10,111 bases of DNA from JBGTLW01 sp041743835 (GTDB lineage Bacteria; Planctomycetota; Phycisphaerae; Phycisphaerales; Phycisphaeraceae): NCBI GenBank assembly GCA_041743835.1, contig JBGTLW010000179.1, positions 1 through 10,111 on the forward strand, in the 5' to 3' direction. A program made the position numbers and the translations under genes. Under the pieces are notes generated by a model. That model ran no database searches and had not been told where the DNA came from. It saw only the letters and a list, made by a program, of their open reading frames with translations. Of the stretch, positions 1-7,793 are shown piece after piece (within the stretch, counting starts at the first letter, position 1; every line of letters starts with the position of its first letter).

Positions 1-2280
1 GCGGGCATCGACCCGTTCATCAGCAACAAGCAACTGGTCTTCATGGGGGACGGCACGTTCTTCCACTCCGGGCAGACCGCGATCGGTCAATCCATCTACA
101 ACGGCCAGGACATCACCTACATCATCCTGGAAAACAAGACCACCGCGATGACCGGGCACCAGAACAACGCCGGCCTCGGTGTGGACCTCATGGGCCGCAA
201 GACCACCGCTATCGACATCGAGCAGGCGGTGCTGGGGATGATCCCGAAGAAAGTCAAGAAGGACGTGCGCGTGGTGCGCATCGACCCCTCAGACCGCGAC
301 CGCTACCGCAAGCTGCTGGAGCAGACGATCCTGGCCGACGGCGTGAAGATTGTCATCGCGGACAAAGAGTGCGGCATCACCTACAACCGCCGGATCAAAC
401 GCGCCGACAACACGCTCATCAGCGAGGTGGGTTACCTGCCCAAGAAGACGCACATGAACGTCTCGACGGACGTGTGCGAGTTCTGCCTCGAATGCACGAC
501 GCAGACCGGCTGCCCCGGCCTCAAGATCGTCGATACCGACTACGGCCCGAAGATGCAGACGGACATGTCGTGGTGCGTCAACGACGGCGCGTGTCACCGC
601 ATCGGCGCCTGCCCGTCGTTTGAAGAGCTGACGATCACACGCACCCAGGCCCCGCGCATGGGTGATGAGCACGTGAACCTGGATGACCTGCCGGACCCGC
701 CACGCCCCATCCACGCGGACCAGGACACGTGGCGGTGCTACCTCGGCGGGGTGGGCGGCATGGGCATCGGGCTTTGTACCTCGATCCTCGTCCAGGCCGG
801 CCACGCCATGGGCTACCACGTCGAGTTCCTCGACAAGAAGGGGTTGGCGATCCGCAACGGCGGGGTGTTCAGCCAACTGGTGTACACCCGCACAAGGCCG
901 GACAACGGCAACGGCAACGGCGGGGGCCACGGCAAGCTCGTCCACGCGCCGACCACACCGATGATCCCCTACGGGCAGGCCGACCTGTTGCTCGGCGTGG
1001 ACATACTCGAAGCCTGCCGCGCGATGGACCCCAAGCTGCCGTACCGCGTCGCCTCGCCCCAGCGCACGGCGGCCGTGGTGAACACCGCGAAAACCCCCAC
1101 CATCCTGACGCTGATGGGCCGGGATGATTTTGATGTGGAATCCATCGAACGCACCATCCGCCGGTACACCCACCCGGACCACTACTTCGGGTTCAACGTC
1201 GGCGACCTGTGCGAGCGTGTGCTGGACACCAAGCTGTACGCCAACATCATGATGCTGGGCATCGCGTTCCAGAAGGGGCTGATCCCGCTCAAGCACGAGG
1301 TGATCCGCGACGCGATCTGCAAGCTCACGGGCAAGCAGTCGGAGCGGAACCTGCGGGCGTTCAACATCGGCCGCAAGATCGTCGTCAAGCCCCAGCTCTT
1401 CGTGGTGGAGGCCCAGCACGAGTACGAGACCGCCCGCCAGGCCCTCCGCCGAAAGACCAACATGCTCGAGGCGTGGTACGGCAGCGAGTGGATCGGCCGC
1501 ATCATCGACCGCAACAAGGGCCCACGCACCGCCCGCCGGTTCAACGTGCTCATGCGTAAGACCTTCCGCGCCACGCGTGGCCTGCGCGTCGATGAACAGC
1601 TCATGCGCGACGTCATCATCCGCGCGTACGACTGCGTCATCTGGGGCGGCATCGAGTACGCCGAGCAATACTGCAACCGCCTTGCCGAGGTCTTCCACAA
1701 GGACCACCCGGAGCACGACTATGCCCTGACCCGCGCGGTCGTCCGCAACCTCGCGAAGGTCATGCTCATCAAGGACGAGGTGTATGTCTCGGCCATGCTC
1801 ACCAGCCCCGAGAAATACCGCCGCGACCGCCGACGCTACAACGTCAACCCCGAGCGTGGCGACAAGATCAAGTACCTCCACCACAACAAGCCCGAGTTCG
1901 ACATCCTCGGCCGCAAGATCAAGTTCGAGTTCAAGGCCCGCGACTGGCAGCTCCGCATGATGTCCTCCTGCCGATTCCTCCGCAAAGTCATGCCCACGTG
2001 GCACGAGAAGGAGCGGGCCTTCCGCGATTGGTACATGGGTGTGGTGGACCGGTTTGAGTACGACGGGCAGCGCGATTATCAGCGCTGGCTGGCGATCCTC
2101 TCCACGCCCGCGGCCGTTACCGGCTTCCGCGACATCCGTTACCCCAAGCAGGATGCCGCACGCAAGCGGGCCGAGGAACTGCTCAAGCAAGACCCCGACA
2201 CCTACGAGCCGCCCAAGCCCACCCGCACGACCGGCGGGATGAGCATCGAGCTGCCCGTTCTCACGATCAACCGCGTCTAG
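1..2280 (+). CDS. Indolepyruvate ferredoxin oxidoreductase, fused alpha-gamma type (5' partial)
   Basis: Three-part fused 2-oxoacid oxidoreductase that decarboxylates aryl pyruvates such as indolepyruvate to acyl-CoA, passing electrons to ferredoxin in the cytoplasm. The frame is open from base 1, so the ATG at 43 is internal; 759 residues are visible and the N-terminal part is missing. In visible numbering, the TPP/Mg site is GDGTFFHSG (16-24) with the ENKTTAMTGHQ segment (44-54). A ferredoxin-like region follows, with Cys 159, 162, 165, 171 and a second set C192, C198, C204 (C-x5-C-x5-CP), as known for the fused family. The gamma-type catalytic domain opens with GGVGGMG (249-255) and contains ADLLLGVD near 327-334. 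From about residue 560 the C-terminal part resembles the DUF6537 tail of these fusions. A Gly/Asn-rich insert sits at 302-311. The gene ends at TAG 2278-2280, converging on the methyltransferase. Family assignment is firm; substrate preference is inferred. Confidence 0.93.
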   Translation, partial: AGIDPFISNKQLVFMGDGTFFHSGQTAIGQSIYNGQDITYIILENKTTAMTGHQNNAGLGVDLMGRKTTAIDIEQAVLGMIPKKVKKDVRVVRIDPSDRDRYRKLLEQTILADGVKIVIADKECGITYNRRIKRADNTLISEVGYLPKKTHMNVSTDVCEFCLECTTQTGCPGLKIVDTDYGPKMQTDMSWCVNDGACHRIGACPSFEELTITRTQAPRMGDEHVNLDDLPDPPRPIHADQDTWRCYLGGVGGMGIGLCTSILVQAGHAMGYHVEFLDKKGLAIRNGGVFSQLVYTRTRPDNGNGNGGGHGKLVHAPTTPMIPYGQADLLLGVDILEACRAMDPKLPYRVASPQRTAAVVNTAKTPTILTLMGRDDFDVESIERTIRRYTHPDHYFGFNVGDLCERVLDTKLYANIMMLGIAFQKGLIPLKHEVIRDAICKLTGKQSERNLRAFNIGRKIVVKPQLFVVEAQHEYETARQALRRKTNMLEAWYGSEWIGRIIDRNKGPRTARRFNVLMRKTFRATRGLRVDEQLMRDVIIRAYDCVIWGGIEYAEQYCNRLAEVFHKDHPEHDYALTRAVVRNLAKVMLIKDEVYVSAMLTSPEKYRRDRRRYNVNPERGDKIKYLHHNKPEFDILGRKIKFEFKARDWQLRMMSSCRFLRKVMPTWHEKERAFRDWYMGVVDRFEYDGQRDYQRWLAILSTPAAVTGFRDIRYPKQDAARKRAEELLKQDPDTYEPPKPTRTTGGMSIELPVLTINRV

Positions 2281-2340
2281 TGCGCTGGCAGAGTTTTACT
2301 CGTTCTAAGTGAAGAATGTTTACGCAGGTTGCTCTAGCTT

Positions 2341-3516
2341 TCACACAGCGATGCGTTGACAGATCAGGCAGGTCAACCGACGGTCCCAACGCAGGATGAA
2401 GACGGTGAACGGGCGGTCGCCCTTGCCACGCAGCGTGTGCTGGAGCGGGTCTGGGTCCACCGCTTTGCCCCGGGTCTTGACCTCGACGATCCCCGCGTCG
2501 TGGTCCGCCAGCCAGCGCTTCACCTTCTTCAATTGCCACGGCACTTCCACCAGCAGCTCAAAAGGCGTGAGCCAGGGCGACGCGACCGCCTCTGCCCCGG
2601 TGAGTAAACCCAGTTGCGGGTGAGGCATGCCCAGGCCCAACGCCTCAGCAACCAGATGCTCCAAACCGCTGCGCTCAAGCGCGGGGTCGAGCGTGAACAC
2701 AAAGCGATCGAGCGGTCGGTAGGGCGTCGGCAACACCGGCCCGGCCAGCGTGTGACGCGATTCTGGTGTGATCAGTGTGGCGCGGTCGTGCGGCTGGGCA
2801 AGTGTGCCGGTCCAGAGCACCGCCTGTACAAGCCGGCCATGCTCGCTGATGAACTCAACGCTGCCGGGCGGGAGCATGTGCGCCACAGCCCTTCGATCCA
2901 CCGCGGGGCTCAGCTTCACCGAGCCGCCCAGCGATCGCGCGAGTATGTCGCAGACCACGGGCGGCGGGGGGATGGTGTCCTCCAGCTTGAACACCCGGCC
3001 GCTTGAGTTCCGCCGCGCGGGGTCCAGATGCACGAACCCACCCGCGACATCGACCCCACCTGCATCGCACGTGGCTGAGGAACACCCCGCGTTCACGCCC
3101 GCCATCCACGCCCGCACCGGGTCCAGGTCCACTGCGAGCACATCCAGCCCGCCCGCGACAAACCCCATCGCGTCGCCCCCGATGCCGCAGCACAGGTCCA
3201 TCACCGAGGCCGCGCCCGCCTCACGGAATTGGCCAGCCTTGTGCCGCGCAACGTCCAGCGAGCTTGCCTGCTCGACGCCGGACGGATCAGCGATGAGGAT
3301 CGACGCGCGGTCGGGAAACTTGACGTTGGCCTTGCGCCTCGCCTCGCAAAGTTGCAGCGCGACACGCACCGCGTCGGCCGGCCACCGCCGCCGCAGTTTC
3401 TCCACCGCAGCCACATCGCCCGACCCCACCGCCCCCGCAGCCGAGAGCAGCGCATCACCCTCCGGGGAGACGACATAATGCCAGGTTGCCAATTCGTGGT
3501 TCATCGGCAACTGCAC
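2341..3516 (-). CDS. THUMP-like domain class I SAM-dependent methyltransferase
   Basis: Rossmann-fold methyltransferase with a C-terminal THUMP-like region, most likely acting on RNA; the target is unknown. SAM-binding motif I is DLCCGIGGD (107-115), followed by an acidic strand end LAVDLDP (127-133). The motif IV position reads HLDPARR (163-169), the usual form in this group. The C-terminal part (about 315-380) carries PFELLVEVPWQLKKVKRW and VKTRGKAVDPD, which match my memory of the THUMP-like family (PF18096). The longest start is GTG at 3516; an in-frame ATG lies at 3504 and could be the true start, giving 387 residues. Neither has a clear Shine-Dalgarno sequence. It lies 29-41 bases after the PHP gene on the same strand, so the two are probably co-transcribed. 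The stop at 2341 faces the oxidoreductase stop across 60 bases, where I see no clear terminator hairpin. Confidence 0.85.
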   Translation of the reverse strand: MQLPMNHELATWHYVVSPEGDALLSAAGAVGSGDVAAVEKLRRRWPADAVRVALQLCEARRKANVKFPDRASILIADPSGVEQASSLDVARHKAGQFREAGAASVMDLCCGIGGDAMGFVAGGLDVLAVDLDPVRAWMAGVNAGCSSATCDAGGVDVAGGFVHLDPARRNSSGRVFKLEDTIPPPPVVCDILARSLGGSVKLSPAVDRRAVAHMLPPGSVEFISEHGRLVQAVLWTGTLAQPHDRATLITPESRHTLAGPVLPTPYRPLDRFVFTLDPALERSGLEHLVAEALGLGMPHPQLGLLTGAEAVASPWLTPFELLVEVPWQLKKVKRWLADHDAGIVEVKTRGKAVDPDPLQHTLRGKGDRPFTVFILRWDRRLTCLICQRIAV

Positions 3517-3545
3517 GGTGAGGGGGCATGGCGTGAGAACCCGCG

Positions 3546-4637
3546 TTAGCGCGGGCCGGGGCTGTCGGCGGGCTTCGCTACTTCGGTTTTCTCTTTCTCG
3601 ATGCCCAGCGGCTGGGTGTAGGCGGTCCCGCCGTCGCCACGGATCTCGGCCCGGACGTACTTGCTGAGGTTCGGCGTATCCGCGAGGTTCAGCGTCGGGC
3701 CCTCAAACACAACCTTCCCCCCCGCACTGATCCAGCGGTAGCGATCATTTGGCACCGGCTTCTCCGCAGACTCTGCCCGCACCGTCAGCGTGTTCGCCTC
3801 GGGGTCGTAGGTCACAGCCCGGATCACTGGCGTGCTTGCGCGGTCCTGCTGCTCTTTGGGGTGCGAAGTCACGGTGGTGAAGTAGTAGCGCCCTTCCTCG
3901 AACGCAGCGCGGACATGCTCGATGTCAAGGCTTGGCAGCAGCATCACCGTGGTGTTCAGCCCGACCTGGTGCTGGCCGTGGGAGTCGTCGTTGGCCATGC
4001 CCCAGACCGGTCGGCCGGGCATCAACTCGGTGAGCACCGCATCCCACAACGCGCGGTCCTGCGGGTAGCGGTCTCCCTGGTTCACCACTTCCATGCCAGC
4101 GAGGTTGTCGTGCTTCTTGAACAGGCCCACATACAGATCGCGCACCGCGTCGGGCACCTTGCCCTCCTCGTCGAGCTTCCAGTACCGGCCGGGGTGGGCG
4201 AGGATCGACACGCCATCGGCTTCCTTCACCTGACGCAGGGCGGTGGCGTGGTCTTTGGTTTCGGTCTCCAGGCCAGAAAACAGACTCAGCGTGTGGTGGT
4301 GACGCGACAACTCGTTGCCGGGCACCGCCACCATGCCCAATTCATCGGGGTCGCGGCCGAACTTGTGCCACGGCCAGGTGTGCTTGTCGTGGTCCGTCAG
4401 CGCGAGGATGTAGTGCTCGATCGCGTGATACGCATCGATGACCTCGGCGGGTGTCTGCTTGCCATCCGACTCGGTAGTGTGGTTATGGAAGCTGCCCTTG
4501 TGCTGGGCGTGGTTCTCCCAATCGGTCTGCTCGTAGGGGTTGACGGTGACACGCCAGACATCCGCGTGCATCGCGCCAGCCAGAAACAAACTCAACAGCG
4601 CCGCGACACAACGGATTCGATACGAATTGCCCAACAT
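3546..4637 (-). CDS. Exported PHP-domain metal-dependent phosphoesterase
   Basis: Predicted secreted or periplasmic PHP hydrolase of 363 residues. Residues 1-25 look like a Sec signal peptide: Arg at 7 and 9, hydrophobic VAALLSLFLAGA, then AMHA before Asp26. The PHP metal ligands appear in order: H51-N-H53 with D58 (HNHTTESDG), D82-H83 (TDHD), E109 (GNE), H148 (AHPGR) and D218-S-H220 (NDDSH). This full set argues for an active tri- or dinuclear metal site. Residues from about 255 form a C-terminal beta-rich extension (RAVTYDPEANTLTVRAES) resembling the accessory domain of secreted PHP proteins. The family hydrolyses phosphoesters; the substrate cannot be read from sequence. Start ATG 4637 has AAGGG about 8 bases upstream. 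It follows the TPR lipoprotein gene by 97 bases and precedes the methyltransferase gene on the same strand. Confidence 0.88.
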   Translation of the reverse strand: MLGNSYRIRCVAALLSLFLAGAMHADVWRVTVNPYEQTDWENHAQHKGSFHNHTTESDGKQTPAEVIDAYHAIEHYILALTDHDKHTWPWHKFGRDPDELGMVAVPGNELSRHHHTLSLFSGLETETKDHATALRQVKEADGVSILAHPGRYWKLDEEGKVPDAVRDLYVGLFKKHDNLAGMEVVNQGDRYPQDRALWDAVLTELMPGRPVWGMANDDSHGQHQVGLNTTVMLLPSLDIEHVRAAFEEGRYYFTTVTSHPKEQQDRASTPVIRAVTYDPEANTLTVRAESAEKPVPNDRYRWISAGGKVVFEGPTLNLADTPNLSKYVRAEIRGDGGTAYTQPLGIEKEKTEVAKPADSPGPR

Positions 4638-4674
4638 ACCTCAACCCTTTCGGGGTCAGATGATGCATCGCAGC

Positions 4675-4700
4675 TTGCCTGAGCTATAAAAGCTCAGCAA
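4675..4700 (-). terminator. Hairpin between TPR and PHP genes, possible weak terminator
   Basis: CTGAGCT (4679-4685) pairs with AGCTCAG (4691-4697) around loop ATAAA. Three more pairs, TTG with CAA, extend the stem beyond one bulged C at 4678. It lies 35 bases past the TPR stop and upstream of the PHP start. No run of T follows on either strand, so a Rho-independent terminator is doubtful; it may be an attenuating or RNA-processing hairpin. Confidence 0.3.
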
Positions 4701-4734
4701 GGTCCAACCATGCGTTCGGCGGCATCATACCGAT

Positions 4735-5721
4735 TCACAGCTTGGAGTAGCGAGACAGCAGATCGATGATCCGGGGCTGCTCGGGCCTGAGCCTGAGGCT
4801 GGTGCGCCAGGCGTCGAGCGCCTGGTCGCGTTGATAGGTGTTGGTCCGCTCGCCCTCGATGTAGAGCGTCATCAGGCACACACCCACACCGTTGAGCGCG
4901 GCCGTGTCTTCTTCGTTGAGCTTGAGCGCACGGCGGAAGTTCCGCAGCGACTTCTCGAAATCGCGCAGCTTGAACTGAGCAAACCCCAGCCGTTCATACG
5001 CCGTCGCCGAGGGGCTGCTGCGGAGCAGCGCTTCGAGCGTGTTGATCGCCCGGGTGTAGTTGCCCAGCCGGATGTGCGCATCAGCCAGACCCAGCAACAC
5101 CGGCTCAGACAGCGGCCCCAGCTCCGCCGCCTGCCTGTACGCATCCACCGCGTAGTCGTACTTCCCCAGCAGGCTGTAACACGCCGCGAGGTTCGACCAC
5201 GACTCCTGCGAATCGGGGTTGAGCTCCGTGGCCCGCTGGGCGTACGCCAGCGCATCGTTCGCGTTGCCGGTCTGGAGGTACGCCGCCGCAAGGTCGCGGT
5301 TGGCCTCGTGCGAATCGGGGTTGATCGCCAGCGCCTGGAGGTACGTGGTGATCGCTTCGCGCACCTCGCCGAGCAGGTGCTGCATGTGCCCGAAGTAATA
5401 GCGTGCGTCGAAGTCGGTGGGGTTGATGCGCGTGGCAGCCTCGTAGGCGGTCTTGGCCTTGCCGTAGTCCCCGCGGCTGCGCCAGATGTTGCCCATGCCC
5501 TTCTGGGCTTCGATCAGGTTGGGGTTCTCTTCCAGCGCCAGGCCGAACTTCGCCAACGCCGAATCGGTCAGGCCCTCGGTGAGGTGCTGGTCCGCCTCGG
5601 TGAGCAGGCGGTTGATCCGCTGCTCGCGCACCTCCTGGGTCTGGACGCAGCCCGGCAGCGGTCCACACAAAACAGCGGCCGACAGGCCCGCCAACAGCAC
5701 GATAGGGGTCTTGCTCAACAT
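4735..5721 (-). CDS. TPR-repeat lipoprotein
   Basis: A 328-residue protein predicted to be lipid-anchored and built almost wholly of tetratricopeptide repeats, so a protein-protein scaffold. The N-terminus is a lipoprotein signal: Lys4, hydrophobic PIVLLAGLSAAVL, lipobox L22-P-G-C25. About eight 34-residue TPR units follow from about 36 to 316, with characteristic G/Y/A spacing and NPD or NPN turns (for example ALAINPDSHEANRDLAAAYL and ELNPDSQESW). The last unit carries a short insert (288-298). Start ATG 5721 is well supported by AAGGA at 5728-5732, six bases upstream. Transcribed away from nadE and upstream of the PHP gene, 97 bases ahead. The binding partner is unknown; members of this broad class often serve in envelope assembly or secretion complexes, but nothing here points to one. 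Confidence 0.87.
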   Translation of the reverse strand: MLSKTPIVLLAGLSAAVLCGPLPGCVQTQEVREQRINRLLTEADQHLTEGLTDSALAKFGLALEENPNLIEAQKGMGNIWRSRGDYGKAKTAYEAATRINPTDFDARYYFGHMQHLLGEVREAITTYLQALAINPDSHEANRDLAAAYLQTGNANDALAYAQRATELNPDSQESWSNLAACYSLLGKYDYAVDAYRQAAELGPLSEPVLLGLADAHIRLGNYTRAINTLEALLRSSPSATAYERLGFAQFKLRDFEKSLRNFRRALKLNEEDTAALNGVGVCLMTLYIEGERTNTYQRDQALDAWRTSLRLRPEQPRIIDLLSRYSKL

Positions 5722-5898
5722 GCCATATCCTTATCGGTTCAACCCGCGCAAGGTCTTGGGCTTTGGTCAGCAACCGCCAACCAATGCCCTACAATCTCGG
5801 CGAGCCGGCGGGGCTGGGGCGTACCATTGAAGGGCCGCGTCCGAGAATGTTACCACGCCTGTACCTTAGCACCGCGTTGGCGGCTGGATGAACGCCCG
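5722..5898. promoter_or_regulatory. Divergent intergenic region between the TPR gene and nadE
   Basis: These 177 bases separate two divergent starts, so promoters for both genes are expected here. On the plus strand TACAAT (5790-5795) could be a -10 for nadE, but the nearest -35-like TTGGTC (5763-5768) is 21 bases away, too far for a standard sigma70 promoter. On the minus strand only the ribosome binding site AAGGA (5728-5732) is convincing. I see no operator or riboswitch. Confidence 0.35.
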
Positions 5899-7620
5899 AT
5901 GAAGATTGCCCTGGCCCAGATCAACCCGACCGTTGGCGACGTGGCGGGCAACGCCGACCTCATCCGCCGGGACATCGCCCGCGCGAAGGATGCCGGCGCC
6001 GATCTGGTCGTTTTCCCCGAGTTGGCGATCGTGGGGTACCCGCCCAAGGACCTGCTGCTCAAGCCCGCGGTGATCGAGCGCTGTGTCGCAGACGTAGATG
6101 AGCTTGCGACCCACTGCGTCGGCATCGCGGGGGTCATCGGCCTGCCCATCCCATCCCAATACCCCAAGGGCCGCCTGCTCCACAACGCCGTGGCCGTCTG
6201 CGCCCAGGGCCGGGTCCAGTCCCACCACATCAAGAGCCTGCTGCCGACCTACGACGTGTTCGATGAGCTGCGCTACTTCGAGCCCGGCCCCGAAGTGGAC
6301 CTCACCGAAGTCGCCGGCTCACGCATCGGCATCAGCATCTGCGAAGACCTGTGGAACGACGAGGCGGTGTTCAGCCGCCAGCTCTACCACGACAACCCCA
6401 TCGACCTCCTGGCCAACCTCGGAGCCGCGCTGTTTGTGAACTGTGCCGCGTCCCCCTTCGTCGTCCGCAAGCACGCGTTCCGCCTCAAGCTCATGCACCA
6501 GGTCGCCAAGCGCTACAGCCTCCCGCTGCTCTACTGCAACCAGGTCGGCGGGAACGACGAGCTGGTGTTCGATGGCCGATCATGCGCCTTCGACGCCCAA
6601 GGCAACCTCATCGCACACGCCAAAGCCTTCGAAGAAGACCTGCTCATAGTAGATATAGACACCCAACGCCCACCGTCTCCCGACAGTGCGTCCCCCCCAA
6701 CCCCATCCACAACCCCAACCCCAACCCCCGACCCCATTACCGAAGCCTACCAAGCCCTCGTCCTCGGCCTGCGAGACTACTGCCGCAAGTGTGGCTTCAC
6801 CCAGATCGTCCTCGGCCTGTCGGGGGGGATCGACTCGGCCCTCACCTGTGCCGTCGCCGTCGCCGCGATCGGCGCGGACAACGTGCGGGGCGTCGCCATG
6901 CCATCACGCTACTCCTCCGAAGGCTCGGTCAAAGATGCCCAGGCGCTCGCCGACCGCCTGGGTGTCCGGCTGGACATCATCCCCATCGAGGAAGCACACA
7001 AATCGTTTGAAGGCATGCTCGCGGACGTGTTTGCCGGCCTCTCGCCGGACACCACGGAGGAAAACATCCAGGCCCGCATCCGTGGCGTGCTGCTCATGGC
7101 CTTCTCCAACAAGTTCGGCTCACTGCTGGTCACCACCGGCAACAAGTCCGAACTCGCGGTCGGCTACTGCACGCTCTACGGCGATATGAACGGCGGGTTC
7201 TCCGTGCTCAGCGATGTGCCCAAAACCATGGTGTACGACCTGTCCCGATGGATCAACACCCCGTCCCCCAGCAACGACCTCTACACCCGCGTCGGCGGCC
7301 CGCCCATCCCCGAAGACACCATCACCAAACCCCCAAGCGCCGAGCTCCGCCCCGACCAGACAGACCAGGACTCGCTCCCGCCCTACGACGTGCTCGACCA
7401 GATCGTCGAACGCTACGTCGAACGCGAACACGCCGCCAAACGCATCATCGCCGACACCGGCTACGAAGCAGAACTGGTGCTGCGGATCGTCCGGCTAATC
7501 GACCTGAATGAATACAAACGCAAACAAACCCCGCCGGGGCTGAAGATCACCGGCCGAGCCTTCGGCTTCGGCCGCCGAATGCCCATCGCCCAACGCTGGG
7601 ACAACCGCGCAGCGTGGTAA
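5899..7620 (+). CDS. nadE: NAD+ synthetase, glutamine-dependent
   Basis: Two-domain enzyme that amidates deamido-NAD+ to NAD+ using ATP and glutamine, the last step of NAD biosynthesis in the cytoplasm. Start ATG 5899 (MKIALAQINPTVGD) gives 573 residues, within the usual range for this form; the frame stays open far upstream only as a shadow of the antisense TPR gene. The nitrilase-fold amidase domain (1 to about 252) has its triad visible: E41 (FPELAIVGYPP), K112 (HIKSLLPTYDVFDE) and C148 (SICEDLW). The synthetase domain (about 282-573) has the PP-loop LSGGIDS (307-313), the MPSRYSSEGS segment (334-343), TTGNKSELAVGY (412-423) and the C-terminal ITGRAFGFGRR. The two are joined by a Pro/Thr/Ser-rich linker (257-279) encoded by CCCCAAC-like repeats. 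A weak GGA ten bases upstream is the only ribosome-site candidate. Confidence 0.96.
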   Translation: MKIALAQINPTVGDVAGNADLIRRDIARAKDAGADLVVFPELAIVGYPPKDLLLKPAVIERCVADVDELATHCVGIAGVIGLPIPSQYPKGRLLHNAVAVCAQGRVQSHHIKSLLPTYDVFDELRYFEPGPEVDLTEVAGSRIGISICEDLWNDEAVFSRQLYHDNPIDLLANLGAALFVNCAASPFVVRKHAFRLKLMHQVAKRYSLPLLYCNQVGGNDELVFDGRSCAFDAQGNLIAHAKAFEEDLLIVDIDTQRPPSPDSASPPTPSTTPTPTPDPITEAYQALVLGLRDYCRKCGFTQIVLGLSGGIDSALTCAVAVAAIGADNVRGVAMPSRYSSEGSVKDAQALADRLGVRLDIIPIEEAHKSFEGMLADVFAGLSPDTTEENIQARIRGVLLMAFSNKFGSLLVTTGNKSELAVGYCTLYGDMNGGFSVLSDVPKTMVYDLSRWINTPSPSNDLYTRVGGPPIPEDTITKPPSAELRPDQTDQDSLPPYDVLDQIVERYVEREHAAKRIIADTGYEAELVLRIVRLIDLNEYKRKQTPPGLKITGRAFGFGRRMPIAQRWDNRAAW

Positions 7621-7692
7621 GTGGAGCTTGCAACAGGCGAGTCTTGATGAGTCTGGTGAAGACTTCTCAGGCAGGTTAGGCTGACAGATTGG

Positions 7693-7720
7693 TCGACAAG
7701 TTGATGTTTGCGGCTATAAT
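7693..7720 (+). promoter_or_regulatory. Sigma70-like promoter upstream of the 280-residue gene
   Basis: TCGACA (7693-7698; five of six bases of TTGACA) and a perfect TATAAT (7715-7720) are separated by 16 bases. Transcription would start near 7727 and leave a leader of about 65 bases before the ATG at 7794. It is the clearest promoter in the window. Confidence 0.6.
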
Positions 7721-7793
7721 TTACACTTTAGGTTGGTCCCGAGTGTCCGCGTTTCGACTCACCGTCAATAGCCACGATGAAGGGATGTTTTAA

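Noticed and set aside
289..2190. A 633-codon minus-strand ORF antisense to the oxidoreductase
   Set aside because: It is rich in Val, Ala, Asp, Leu and His with no domain pattern, as expected for the reverse complement of a GC-rich gene; the plus strand encodes an unmistakable enzyme.
4831..5898. Upstream 356-codon extension of the nadE frame
   Set aside because: It is the antisense shadow of the TPR gene and lacks family resemblance; the conserved synthetase N-terminus begins at ATG 5899.
7640..7672. Weak hairpin after nadE (GAGTCT with AGACTT) as terminator
   Set aside because: Only five Watson-Crick pairs plus one wobble, and no T-run follows; too weak to annotate.
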